Positions 1 through 10,771 of a stretch of 64,000 bases of DNA are shown one piece after another. Where the stretch lies: the NCBI GenBank assembly GCA_037178855.1, contig JASJZC010000007.1, positions 7,998,001 through 8,062,000 on the forward strand, read 5' to 3'. The stretch comes from Oscheius sp. JU75. Taxonomy: Eukaryota > Nematoda > Chromadorea > Rhabditida > Rhabditidae. Positions within the stretch are counted from its first letter, which is position 1. Each line of letters opens with the position of its first letter. The position numbers and the translations under genes are program-made. The notes beneath the pieces were generated by a model. The model did no database searches, was not told where the DNA came from, and saw only the letters and a program-made list of their open reading frames with translations.

Positions 1-2829
1 AAATAGTCTTGGCGTTAGAGCACTAAAAGCGGGGGGAATAGACACTAAAGCAAAGCGGGATTTACCTGAAGAGACTGATGGATAACTGATGTTACTGCCA
101 TTCTCCTTGCTATCATATCGTTTGGAGAAGTAGCGAATTCCGACCAGAACTACAGCACAAACTACCAAAATGCCGAGGATACAAGCTGGAAATGTTGATT
201 AACATATTGAATGGCGCTCTCACCCATGATGATTAAGACAATATTCACTCCAGAAATGGGCGGATTCTCCATTACAGCGATATTCTCTCGTGGAGGACCC
301 TGAGGCATGACATTGGGCGAAGTCTAAAAAGTTTTGCTGTTTCTGTTTGCATGTTATCTCAGTTTAGTTTTTCACGAGCAGAATCCAAAATTTTGATGGT
401 CATTTGTAAATATTGAGCCAATTAGGTTTAAGGTAGCTTGTTGCTCATTATGGGATCTCAAGAAGGGGCAGTAACGAGTCAGATGACTGAATTGGCTAAG
501 AGAATGACAATTTGACAGGAAGAATATGCTGTTAACTGGTAGTGATGAAAGATGGTAGAAAGGGAAAATAAGAGTGAGGAGAAAGTAGAAACTGGGATGA
601 TTAACTGGTAATCAGTAAGTACTGTTCGATAGCTGCTTTTGTATTGGGACACTGCTTTGAGTCTCATTACCTGAATGAGTCTTCTCATCTGTTCTCCGAT
701 CTTCGCAACTTCCGCTCGCGTATTGGCCGGGTCCGTTTGCCTTAGATCGAATCCATTTAAATTGGCGGGTGACCAACATCTGAAGAGGAAAAACTCTCGC
801 CTAAGATCAAGACAAGAGTCCCCACTTGGTATTCTGTCCTCCCATTGAAGTTATGACAACGTCGCCGTTTTCTCGCAACCACTTGCGCAGCCAAGCCAGG
901 TCGGAGTCGCAGCGCCAAGGATTATCTAGTCAATTGAAATTATGGCCGCTTAGTCCGCGACTTTCTTACTTTGCAAAAGGAGTGACCTCTGATGGTTCGG
1001 ACCCTTTGGTAGCAGCGATTCGTAGAGCGAATTGGTCGGGAGCGATTCGAGACGATTACTGCTCAAGTCAAGACTGTTCAGATTGGCCAGTTGCGAAAAA
1101 CTGAAGTCTGCTATGTGAGTGATCTGAAATTGGTCCCTCTTTTTTGGGAACGATCTTTTTGAACTCACTGAATTACCGCTGAGGTCAATGTTGGCAACAT
1201 TGGGCAGATTCGAGAAGACATCATTTGGCACGCTACAATGGAATCATCTTCAAATTAAATATTCACGAAACGTACTGGGTAATGTGGTTCCGGGCCAGAC
1301 TGATAACCTGTAGCTTGCCAGCTTTCCTAAATGCTCCTGCTTCGACGGAAGCAATCGAACAGTCGCTAAGTTCTATGCGCACCAACTGTGGCAGATTTTG
1401 AAGCGCTAAAACGATATTTCGAACCATTTTTTGTCACTGTACAGTTTGCGGAAATGCTCGTGATGTCTTTGTTGCTGCCCATAGAGAGCACTTTCAGATT
1501 GTTCACATAGAAAAACGTCGCGGCGTCAAGGGAAGTGAGTAGATTGTTACCCAAGTAGAGGTATGTGAGACTTGGGGTAGTTTGAAGGGCATCGGCAGGG
1601 ATTGAACGAATCTGAATTGGATTTCAATGAAAAAAAAAACGACAACAATTTGGAAGATGATTAAATACCTCCGTTCATTACCTGCGGCAACAAATTTGAG
1701 ATGTCAGTTGGGCATTGAAGCACAAAGGTACTCATATTTTAGCATCATTGGAACTCTGTCCATTTCTTCCCATGGTTTTAAGAGAAATATATAATCTTAG
1801 GGTAACCTCGTATGTGTTCATTTCGTATGCACTGCTATTCCATCTTCTCATAATGAAACCGGACAATTAATTAAAATACCCACCTGATTAACTTCCAAGC
1901 TGAGAGATTTGAGATTCGGTAAAAGCAGAGACTCTGGAGGGACAGAAGAGAGGAGGTTCACTCCCATGCTCAGGTCTTCTAGAGTAGGCACGTTAGCCAA
2001 GGCTTCAGTAGGAATGGTTTGGAACAAGTTCTAAATCCAATAGTTTTGAAAAAAAGCATACTCAGTTACCTTGTCCAGTGAAAGCTGTGTTAAGCTCTCC
2101 AAGCCCAAAAGACCAGTAGGATGAATGGCAGTCATGTTGTTCGAACTCAGGTCGAGCCTTTGAATGGACTGCCGCGAATAAAAGGATAGGAACGATGTGT
2201 CGGGGACGTACTCGATCATGTTATCTGTAAACAAAATGTTATATGTTTAATGAACTGTCCTTACCGCTCAAAGACAGAGCTTTTAGACTTTTGAGCTTCG
2301 TTATTCCCTCTTGGGGAATGGTGTCGAGATAATTTCCTCTGATCTCTAGTTCTTCCAGCATATCCTCCAAATTTCCTTTAAATGCATCCTCATGAATGGC
2401 TCTCAAGCCATTATTTCGCAAAGCGAGCTTCTTAATATTGAAGCCCTGGAATGCATATGGCGGAATCTGAACTGGTTTTCTCCATGTACGGACGCGTACG
2501 AACTGTGTCAATAGGTGTGCTGCTGATGACCAGACTGTCGATGCTGACGCCGGAACTTCCAATAGCCAAAAGTGCCGAAGCCATTGAGTCACCCTTGTCA
2601 CAGACGATACTCACTACCTCGTATCTTGTTGAGGAACATGAGCATGGTGCCTAAACGTTACATGTTTTCACAAGACGGGGCTCTGCAGATTAATCACACC
2701 TCAGTGCTAGCGCAACAGATTAGGAAGTACATACTGGAGGGATGCGTCAATACAAACCTGGATGTAGGGTGGACATTGGGCGAAGACAGCTGGCAACAAT
2801 AATAGTAACGGTATCATGAGTCTCCTCAT
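1..2829 (-). CDS. Leucine-rich-repeat transmembrane receptor, 3' part missing
   Basis: The ATG at 2829 starts a signal peptide (MRRLMIPLLLLLPAVFAQ), followed by a cysteine N-cap (CPPY, then APCSCSS after an intron). Several 24-residue leucine-rich repeats follow, such as LKSLKALSLSG (near 2285) and SIQRLDLSSNNMTAI (near 2150), and more near 1500 and 1200. A cysteine C-cap (NPWRCDSDLAWLRKWL, then SPANLNGFDL) lies near 910-740. The exon at 66-185 with its upstream neighbour encodes one membrane helix (VNIVLIIMACILGILVVCAVVLV) split by an intron, then a basic stop-transfer RYFSKRY. So this is a type I single-pass surface protein; the cytoplasmic tail runs off the window. LRRNT-LRR-LRRCT-TM receptors act in adhesion, matrix organisation or guidance; I cannot name the orthologue. 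A 28-base intron (2472-2499) is needed to keep frame. TCGTTCAG ends one base before the ATG. Confidence 0.85.
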
Positions 2830-3463
2830 CCTGAACGATTTTATCAGAATGTGGCTAAAGGGCAAATCTCAAGCGATGGGCGTATGTACACAATGTTCAC
2901 ATCAAGTGTTTTCTACAACCGGAATCAGCCTTTCATAGAGGCCGAAATTAAACTATTAAGAGAGGGCAGAGATAAGGATAGGGACTCGGAAGCAGGGAAC
3001 TGAGCAGACTGGAGTATGCGCGAGAGAAGGCTCTGGCGCGTGTCGTGGACCCTTGAAATGGCTATCAGTGAGTGTGTTTAAACATGATTTCACGTTCATT
3101 GACAAGAGTGTTAAGCTTCACCATTTGCGTGAAGTGCCTCGTCGCACAAAAATTTGTTTCGAAAACATCTCTCCTTTTTTTCTTTACTAAAGCGCAGTGG
3201 TGTCTGTCCGTCCGTCATGGTGGCCGCACTATTGCCTGTCAAAACTAATTTACTTCAAAATTTTTGCGCTCCTCGCCGGCTTGGTTATTGCTAAGGGGCG
3301 CCGTCGCCGCTAGTATGCGCGCCACATGCATCTCGGGTTCAATGCCGCGCCGAAGCAAATTGTCCCGTTTGATCAGTATGAGGTCAGTGAAATGTCATTT
3401 TGTAGAGTTCGATGAGCTGAGTAAAAATACCAAATAATAAAAGCGAAAAATTACGATTAGCAA
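2830..3463. other. Spacer upstream of the LRR receptor
   Basis: This stretch lies 5' of the divergent LRR receptor start. I see only short random open frames and no RNA gene. It should contain that gene's promoter, but I recognise no specific motif. Confidence 0.4.
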
Positions 3464-3877
3464 AAGGGTTCAAAAGGGAGGAAGTGGGTTGGAGCAATTG
3501 GGTTCAAAAGGTAGAATGTTGGTTCAAAGATTGGAGGGTAGGAGAGTAGATTCAAAGCTTAAAAGGGACGTGGGTATGAAGAATGAGGGTTGAAAGGATG
3601 GAAAGGCGTTTCAAATAGTGAAAGGGAAGTGGGATAGAAAGATTTTCGAGGGTTGGGAAGCTGGTTCTAAGAGTAGTAAGTGTGGGAAATAACGGGTGGA
3701 AAGTGAGTTTAAATGTTTAAAAAGTGATTTCAAAGGATCGGAATTGAATGGAAAATTGTTTCGAAGAATGGGTTCGAGGGATAGGAATTGGGTCCAAAGC
3801 ATGAATGGGTTCAAAAGATGGGAAGAGGTTTTTAAGAGTGCAAGGGGAGTGGGTTCTGAGGACGGAAAGTGGGTTTA
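3464..3877. repeat. Degenerate purine-rich minisatellite
   Basis: About 410 bases consist of imperfect repeats of a unit built on GGGTTCAAAAG followed by GGAAGTGG-like sequence, spaced roughly 30-40 bases. GGTTCAAA-like cores recur near 3467, 3508, 3530 and 3818, with more diverged versions in between. The + strand is strongly purine-biased (few C). The short open frames on both strands are by-products of the repeat. Copies are too diverged for a fixed period by eye. Confidence 0.75.
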
Positions 3878-4279
3878 ACTGTTTAGCTGTGGCCAGACTG
3901 ACAGCTTAGGAGTAGAAAAGTATCTAAACTTCCATCGGGTTGAGAATGTCACTTTGTTGGCCGCGTTTTGAGTCAGTGTCAGCGCAAAACTCGATGTGCT
4001 GCTCAGTATGACTATTGTCTTTAGCAATTGTTTTACTGGGAAATGGACAAGTTTGGCACGCACCGAAGAGGCGTACAGGTCATTTCATGATAAGAGACAG
4101 GGGGACAGTTCAACTGTGGGGGCATTACTAGGAAAGCGGCCTATCAATTTTAAGCCAAGAATAAAAGACTGCGAAGCCGCCGTCGGCAGCTGCTCCTAAG
4201 TAAAAGCTGAATATAGTGTCTGCCAAATCGGATAGATTATAGAAAGTAACAGGAGAGAGTAACTGGTACGTTTTAGAAG

Positions 4280-4650
4280 GTATTATAGCAGAATATGAAT
4301 CCGATCCCACTGACATTTTGTGAAAAAGTTACATTCCAAAAAGCTGAAGCACGTTGAAAGAGTACACATTGACATGAACAAACTACAGAAAACGTTTCCA
4401 AGACAAAACGTTCAAAGTTGTCTTGTTGAGACCGTATGTTTTTTTAAGTGCTTTAGGCCTACTTTGAATATTACCCAAATGATTTTCCTCACAGTTTTGA
4501 GAGGACTAAAATTGAACCCGGTTAGGCAATCAACTTCCGAAGTAAAATGTGGATGTATAAACGGCTATAGAAAGAAAAGGCGGATGCCAAAAAATGACAT
4601 TCTGGACCCTGAAACAGAGTGTCGATGCGGAGGTGAAAACTCGTGTTAAG
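4280..4650 (+). pseudogene. Probable relic copy of the 5046-6186 gene
   Basis: Around 4283-4343 the + strand reads QNMNPIPLTFCEKVTFQ, aligning without gaps to QNMDPIPPAVNPQVTFE in the intact gene downstream (near 5790); the DNA is nearly identical over some 24 bases. Further on, near 4570, RKKRRMPKNDILDPETE resembles the intact gene's C-terminal RKKKKPMRIKIRDIVIEQ. The pieces lie in the same order and orientation as in the parent but are separated by stop codons and unalignable sequence. I infer a decayed tandem duplicate. A 109-codon open frame at 4320-4649 covers the second piece but is not itself convincing as a gene. Confidence 0.45.
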
Positions 4651-5045
4651 CTGCTTTGCACGAGCGCGCAAGACGAGAATAGGACTTCTTCATGGGTGTG
4701 CTGGAGGAGAAGCAGTCTTTTTATTGTTGTTGTCAACAACTTTGACAATAGACATTGAGTAAAATTGACCCAGCTTGGACCAAAGAAACAGACTATGGAT
4801 TTTTGATAAGACTGATAGAATTACACCTGGAGAGCAATTGTCGTCAAGACATAACGGGAAGTATTAAAGAGTAATTGGAGACGGCTTTGAAACAGAAAGA
4901 GCATCCTGTTATGTGCTCGGCGCGCCAGATATGAACGCACAAACATTTTACCGGCCACTCGATAGCCGGTTATACAAACAGCACTCCCTCTGCGGCACTG
5001 GGCCCAACCGATTTGTAAAGAAAAAAAGGAGTGAAACACTCAGAC

Positions 5046-6186
5046 ATGGGGTGCTCAGTCGGTGCTCGCGAGGCTCGTGGTGGCAAACTTGAGCTTGTAT
5101 CGCTTCATGTTTGCCTTCTTTCAGAGACGAATGGAAATACACGAAGCAATACTCCTCGAAGAGTTGCCTCTGTTGGCCGCTTGGTGCCGGAGCCCATTAA
5201 GGTAGCAAGCGCTGTCGAAATCTTCCCTGAGTTCCCGCCAGCTCCTACAGAATACGGTACTTCGGTTATTTCCAAATTCGAACAATGTTCAGATGCTAAT
5301 GCCTATTTGGACGAGACCATGTCAATTGCAGCCTCTATTGAAGACGAATCTACAATCGACTTTGAAATCGCGGTTGAAGATGATTTATATCCAACAGCAG
5401 GTGAGTAAACAGTCAATTTGTTCAGCTCTTCGGTCACTGTTTGACCACTCCCCAGTGCCAAGTGTTATTCGGGCATTTTGCAGATCTTGCCGAAGAAGCC
5501 GCTGGCATCGATGACGAGATTATCAACGACCGAATGTACAAAGCTCTAATGGCCAAAAATGTTAGTTGCTCATCCAATACATCATCCTCGTCTATTTAGG
5601 GCAACACTCTGAATGCAGAGATCACCAATATTGTGGCTGCCGTTAATGTCTTTAACAACAATGCACGTGTGCTGGGAAAGGCTGACATGTGAGTAGAATG
5701 CGAATCTGAAAAATGACAAATTTAGAATTGGCTTGTCATACCAACTGAACGTTTTGCGACAGGTTATTTACGAGAACATGAAGATCAAGCAGAATATGGA
5801 TCCGATCCCACCGGCTGTCAATCCCCAAGTGACATTTGAAGTCAATGCTCCAGCCGACTCCCTGACATCTTTTGTCAACGTGACCTTGGTCTTCAAACTT
5901 CCACAATGCTATTTTTCAGCTGAGCGTGAACCAACTAACAGCCAGGCTTGATGACGAAATTGTTTCCCATCTGGCAGCTTTTGTTCTAGACGAGCAGGTG
6001 GTCGAGAATAAAGTTCGTCTTTTCATTGCTGTGAAAAATTCGGACATTGAAATCAAGGTAAGAAAGTGATAGAACATGTGTAATATTTATTTTTAGGACC
6101 GGAAGAAAAAGAAGCCAATGCGCATAAAGATTCGTGACATTGTAATTGAGCAGGACGAGGATGCTCGTACCGATTCCGAGGATTAG
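5046..6186 (+). CDS. Putative N-myristoylated protein of unknown function
   Basis: Six exons give a protein of about 300 residues beginning MGCSVGAR, a good N-myristoylation context (Gly2, Cys3, Ser4), so membrane attachment is likely. I do not recognise a family. Residues 40-120 are proline and acid rich (FPEFPPAPTEYG, then a DESTIDFEIAVEDD-like stretch); the middle is helical and hydrophobic (NIVAAVNVFNNNARVLGKAD, then YQLNVLRQVIYENMKIKQ); the end has a lysine cluster (DRKKKKPMRIKIRD) followed by an acidic tail (EQDEDARTDSED). Introns have clear GT-AG ends: donors after 5400, in AAAAAT|GTTAGT, GACAT|GTGAGT, GTCAAC|GTGACC and ATCAAG|GTAAGA. A relic copy lies about 0.4 kb upstream. The start was chosen for the Gly2 motif and because CTCAG ends 2 bases before it. 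Function is unknown. Confidence 0.75.
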
Positions 6187-8733
6187 AAAATTGTCTGAGG
6201 ATCCATTTCTTGCCCCATCAACATATCTCCAAATTTATATAACCGCTTACCTTTTGTGATAGCTAGAGAGCATGTAGATGCCGAGAACCTGTAAAATAGT
6301 CACAATACTGTCATTCCTTCCTCTATTCTACTTTCCTCAGTCTCCACGACCCAAATTGCCCATTAAGAAACGTGTAGATTAATGCTTACCCATAAGAAAC
6401 TTATCCCCATTGTGATTACAGAGATTTGTATTAAACTTTTTGTCACATTTGCGTCTGTACGCTTCGAGCATGAATTCTGAGTCAACTGAGTTAATTTGAG
6501 GTCAACATTTCCAGTGTTCAACTGGAGCACAGCTGCTGAAGTTTCAGTAGATTAATTAAAAATTCATGAAATTGCGAAAATAGAATGTGCTTACCATAAT
6601 ATGGTGCTCCAAAAGTTCGAACCTTTTAACTGTTCTCTGTTTCTGAAAAACTGCAAACCTCCGCGACACTCTGGGACCCTGGGAAACAAAAAGAGCTGAT
6701 GAATATTCACCATTTCAAAAACCAGATCGTAAATATTTCCTGCGGGAAAACACCTACGCGGAAGCGTTGATTTCTCATGGACGTTTCTGAAGGAAGGCCG
6801 ATTGAACATATTTTCCGTTCACAGACAAACTCTTGATTTATTACGATAACGGTAAACGCTTTAGATTAGCCGAAAACAGCTGCAAAAGATGCGTGTTTGC
6901 AAAAACACGAATCGTTGTGTATGTTGCGCGCTCTGATACACAAGCCACAATCTCCAGATTACATTCCCCAAATGACAGAAATAGGCCTACCAATCTATTG
7001 AAACTCTAGGAGTTTTCTTCTCAGACGTAAGCAATTTAGGACTTCCGAAACTTGATCTGCTAGCAGAGAAGTCTCTCTTTTTTAAATTTGGCTGCTCAGC
7101 CTGCAGGCGACAACTTTCTCCGTGTCATTAACAACTACTCGAAATCACTCTTAAGCTGTCCCAGTAAAACTTATACGTTGGAAAACGCTGTCTAATCTTG
7201 GTGATGAATAAGCGGGCCGTTTTTATACAGAGCTCATCTTGCATTTCCCCGCCTGGGAAAAGCCTCTCGAACGGTTTAATACCAGCTAAAGAATCTGCAG
7301 TCCATATAAGGCAGAGTGTCCTGCCATCACTCCACAATGTTTCAGATTTATCATTTTCAATTTCTCCAAAATTGCTGTTATTCATAGCTGACAGGATTCA
7401 ACGAATGACCTCCTCCAGCCTGTCATTTATTGTCTAGACTCTAAATTACCTTCAATTTAGATGCCACCCATTGAAGGTATCAGCTGAGATCATGAGCTTA
7501 GGACAGAATATACTGGATACGTGCAAAATTGTTCCAACTTGAGCCGGAAATTTGCGGAAGTGACCTTCGTGTTCAGACGATCAGGAAATATTATGTTATC
7601 TTATGACTCTTGAGCTGTAGCATCATCATCGTGTCTTCAATCGGCTCAGAATTGAGCTGCTCTCAGTCTCGACTCAAAAACCTGTGCTAATCCTGTCATA
7701 TACAAGTCACACACAGGGTTTCTGGCGTTTTCATAAGATCAGCATTAATCTCGCTGTTTTATGCTTCTGCGAAGTATAAAAGTATTGGGAGTTAGTCGAG
7801 TCACGCAGCCCTGCCCCTGGGCCAATATATCGTACTATCCGGTTTATCTGGGTATCCAGGAACATTTTAAAACGGAATTTCTGCCCATTTCCTCTAAGAC
7901 CGATGGCTTAGTCTCTAGGCGAAGGTCTGGCCTCTGGCCGCAGGACCTCCAGAGGAGAAAAAGAGTTCGCGCTCTCACACCATTTCTGCAGCTTTGACGC
8001 ATTCGCGAGTAAGCTCCCGAATTTGACTCATGAACTTTGAAGATTTTTGCGACTGCCCACGGAGTTTCCTGCCCATGGTTCGTTGCTCCTGTTCTTAGGA
8101 GAAAGTCTGGGAGGATCTATGAGCAGGCAAGAGAGAGTGAGAGAGAGAGAGTGAACGCAGCACCTTAGAGAGTCCCGCTTCCGCTTTTTATTTTTATTGT
8201 CTTGCTTGCGTATTTAAAAGAGCCTACAGTAGGTGTCTCTTAAGCAGCTTTAATGACTAGTTTCTGATGCATTCTCTGACACACACATATAGAGATCTTC
8301 ATCAAAGCTTTATAGAACTACCAATCCGGGGTAGATGAAATGGGAGCATTAAGCATCTTTAGTGAATGTGAGAAGGCTAGAAAAGCCGTGCTTCCCACAC
8401 ATCATGCAGTCACTTCTCTCCACCACTCAGCCCACCATGCTCTCTCTAATTGAGTTTACATAAAACAAGGTGTTCCAGTAGAGCCTCCCATGATGCGCAA
8501 GGTCAATTTGACGTTAGTCAGTCCTTCTGACATCAGCCTTTTCTAGTAAGCTATTATCTTCTATCTCTCTGTGAGACATTTTGATTCTGAAATTAATGTT
8601 CAAAGTCCCCGTCAATTTTCGAGCACATAGCATTTATAAAGCTGAACAGTTTTCAAGACCTCTATGTCATCAGCCCCCACAAGTTCTCAGTCTCTCGATC
8701 GTAGCTGGTGCTTACGAGTTGCTGGCTTTCAGA
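6187..8733. other. 2.5 kb spacer without a recognisable gene
   Basis: The open frames here are short and lack splice context or recognisable motifs. A GA-rich microsatellite sits near 8128-8155. This is the upstream region of the CUB-like gene; I see no RNA gene. Confidence 0.4.
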
Positions 8734-10530
8734 ATGCTCCACCGTGTCATCATTGCTTGCTCCATTCTTGTGTCGGGTCTGGACTGTAAGTCCTACAGTC
8801 ACTACAGGAAGCCAGGTAGCTTTGTTTTTGTTTTTTTCTCAGGAACGGGTTTCAGAGTGTGGCGAGGAAATTATCTCAAGCAGTGGGATGCAGCTTCCGA
8901 GTAATGAAGTGTGCGAGTTGAAGGTTAAGAACAAGCCCGGACTCAGTACCGCTCTCGATATCTTCTGGAACGCTGAGAATGTTGATCGTGAAGAGATATG
9001 CTATGGATTGGAGGTGAGACTTGATTTACACGTGGAGCAGAAATCAAAAGGTTACATGGTCCTTTGACCTCTGCCTTCCGTTTATAGACCACTTCCGGTA
9101 TGTTTCCGGTGCATACTGTAGTCTTTCACGTGAACTTAATTTCTGTACTGTAGTTTGGAGCCAAAGAGAGAGGGAAGTCGAAGTTTTTCAGGATACTGTA
9201 GATCTCTAGTTTCGAGCTTTGGTAGTTTGTGCATTGTTTAAAGACAACCCCTACTTTTTGCTGCCTCATTGTTATTCGTGGGCTGAAGCTTAGGCGGAAG
9301 TAAACCTTCTCCCACTCGTGTGACTCATAGACTACGGGGCCAAACTTCATTTACCTAATTTTGTAACATTTAGCGCAATAGACTGCTTTAAAAGTAGTCT
9401 GACCCCCGGAAACATTCCCAGTAATCCGTTTCAATGTCAGGAAAAAAGTACGATCATTGTCCCAGGTTATTTCCGCCTAAAGCATATCAGTAGCGATACG
9501 TTGTTTGGGCTCATTATGATTGGGAGGAATCATGCTCATTCGTAACAGCTCAAGCAAATAATTACTTTTCCTATTAGAGGATGTGGCAAAAGATGTCACA
9601 AAAAGGGTACTCTGGCCTGTTGAAACGTACATCACCGCGTGAACGAGAAGCGACCGATGATCTAATTTTCAGATTTTCAACGAGGCCACCAAGAGATACT
9701 ATGACATTTGCGAAGGTGCTACGGATTCGTCCTTTTTCGTCACCGGAAGAGGACCATTCGTGCTCAAGTTAAACGAGCTGCCTGCTGGAGTGGTTGTCCA
9801 TGTCTCCTATGTTACCCCGAAGTACAGTACGTGCTTCGGCGGGAACCCAGAACAAGAACACTTTCAGCTTGTGGCGAGAAGCTTAACTACGAGCTGTTCG
9901 GAATTCCCGTCGAGTTTCACAACAACGGAGAGAAGGACTGCTTCATGAGCATCCCTACTGGATCTCTTGTCCGTGTCGAAAACCCCGCTGGAAACTGGAA
10001 AGGAGAGGTTGGATACAATTTTTCGTACCTGGAACTGATCAAAGTCGAGCTCTTAGCAAAATATATTTTTAAGCGAACTTGCGTCAATGCGTGTGAATCA
10101 GAGAGAAAGCTCGGTTAACAGGGCAATAAAATTGTTTCAAAGAAGATAATCGCGGCCTAGGCGCTTTTAGACTTGATGACTCTCGAGAACGGGAGAAATG
10201 GACCCGGAAGTAATTATCTTTGCTTTCAGTGTGATGTTCAGCTGCAAGTTGCTCAAGGACCATCTGTTCAGCAGGCTACTACCGCAAGCCATGTTCACTG
10301 TCTTGGTATGGAAAGACAGAGCCGGAAAAATGTATTGTTTTTCAGAGAACGAGCCCCTCGACTTCCCCGTCTTCTGCCAAGCTGCCATTCTGTACATGAC
10401 TTCCGCTATCAAGACCTTCGTCAAGGTTATCGTCATGTCTCCAACTTGGTCCGAGGCCCATCGTCTGTTCAACTACTCGCGTCATTGCGCCCACGCCCAA
10501 GAGCTCCTCTACGATGAGCACCAGCTGTAG
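8734..10530 (+). CDS. Secreted protein with two CUB-like domains
   Basis: The ATG at 8734, two bases after TTTCAG's AG, starts a signal peptide (MLHRVIIACSILVSGLDC). A 40-base intron (8816-8855) keeps the frame into ECGEEIISSSGMQLP. The first domain runs through NEVCELKVKNKPG, YYDICEGATDSSFFV and LPAGVVVHVSYV; the second through YTCGEKLNYELFG, GEKDCFMSIPTGSLVRV, CDVQLQVAQG and TFVKVIVMSP. Paired cysteines, a YxICEG turn and alternating hydrophobic strands fit nematode CUB-like (DUF141-type) domains, which occur in secreted gut and immune-response proteins; the family assignment is from pattern, not a search. Other introns: 9018-9678, a short one after CCGAAGTACA (near 9827), one after TGGAAAGGAGAG (near 10010), and 10309-10345. 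The end LLYDEHQL is at 10530. It is tail to tail with the LDLa gene, 241 bases away. Confidence 0.75.
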
Positions 10531-10771
10531 ATACGAAAGCAGTTAATCTTGTTGACAAAACGACTTGCAACTCCTTCTTTGGGCATCTTTTTGCCCCGCG
10601 CAAATATACAAATCGAGTGTTTTACGCTAATTCAATTAGGCTACGGTACATCGTCAGCTCTATCTAGAATTGGCATGCATAATTAACAATTGCTTCATCG
10701 CCACAGTCACAAGGGGATACATGAGGGAGACAAACACTGTAACTGCTTGATTCGGCTATCCTGTCCCGAAC

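Noticed and set aside
3464..3877. CRISPR-like array
   Set aside because: Repeats are imperfect, without unique spacers of constant length, and the genome is clearly eukaryotic.
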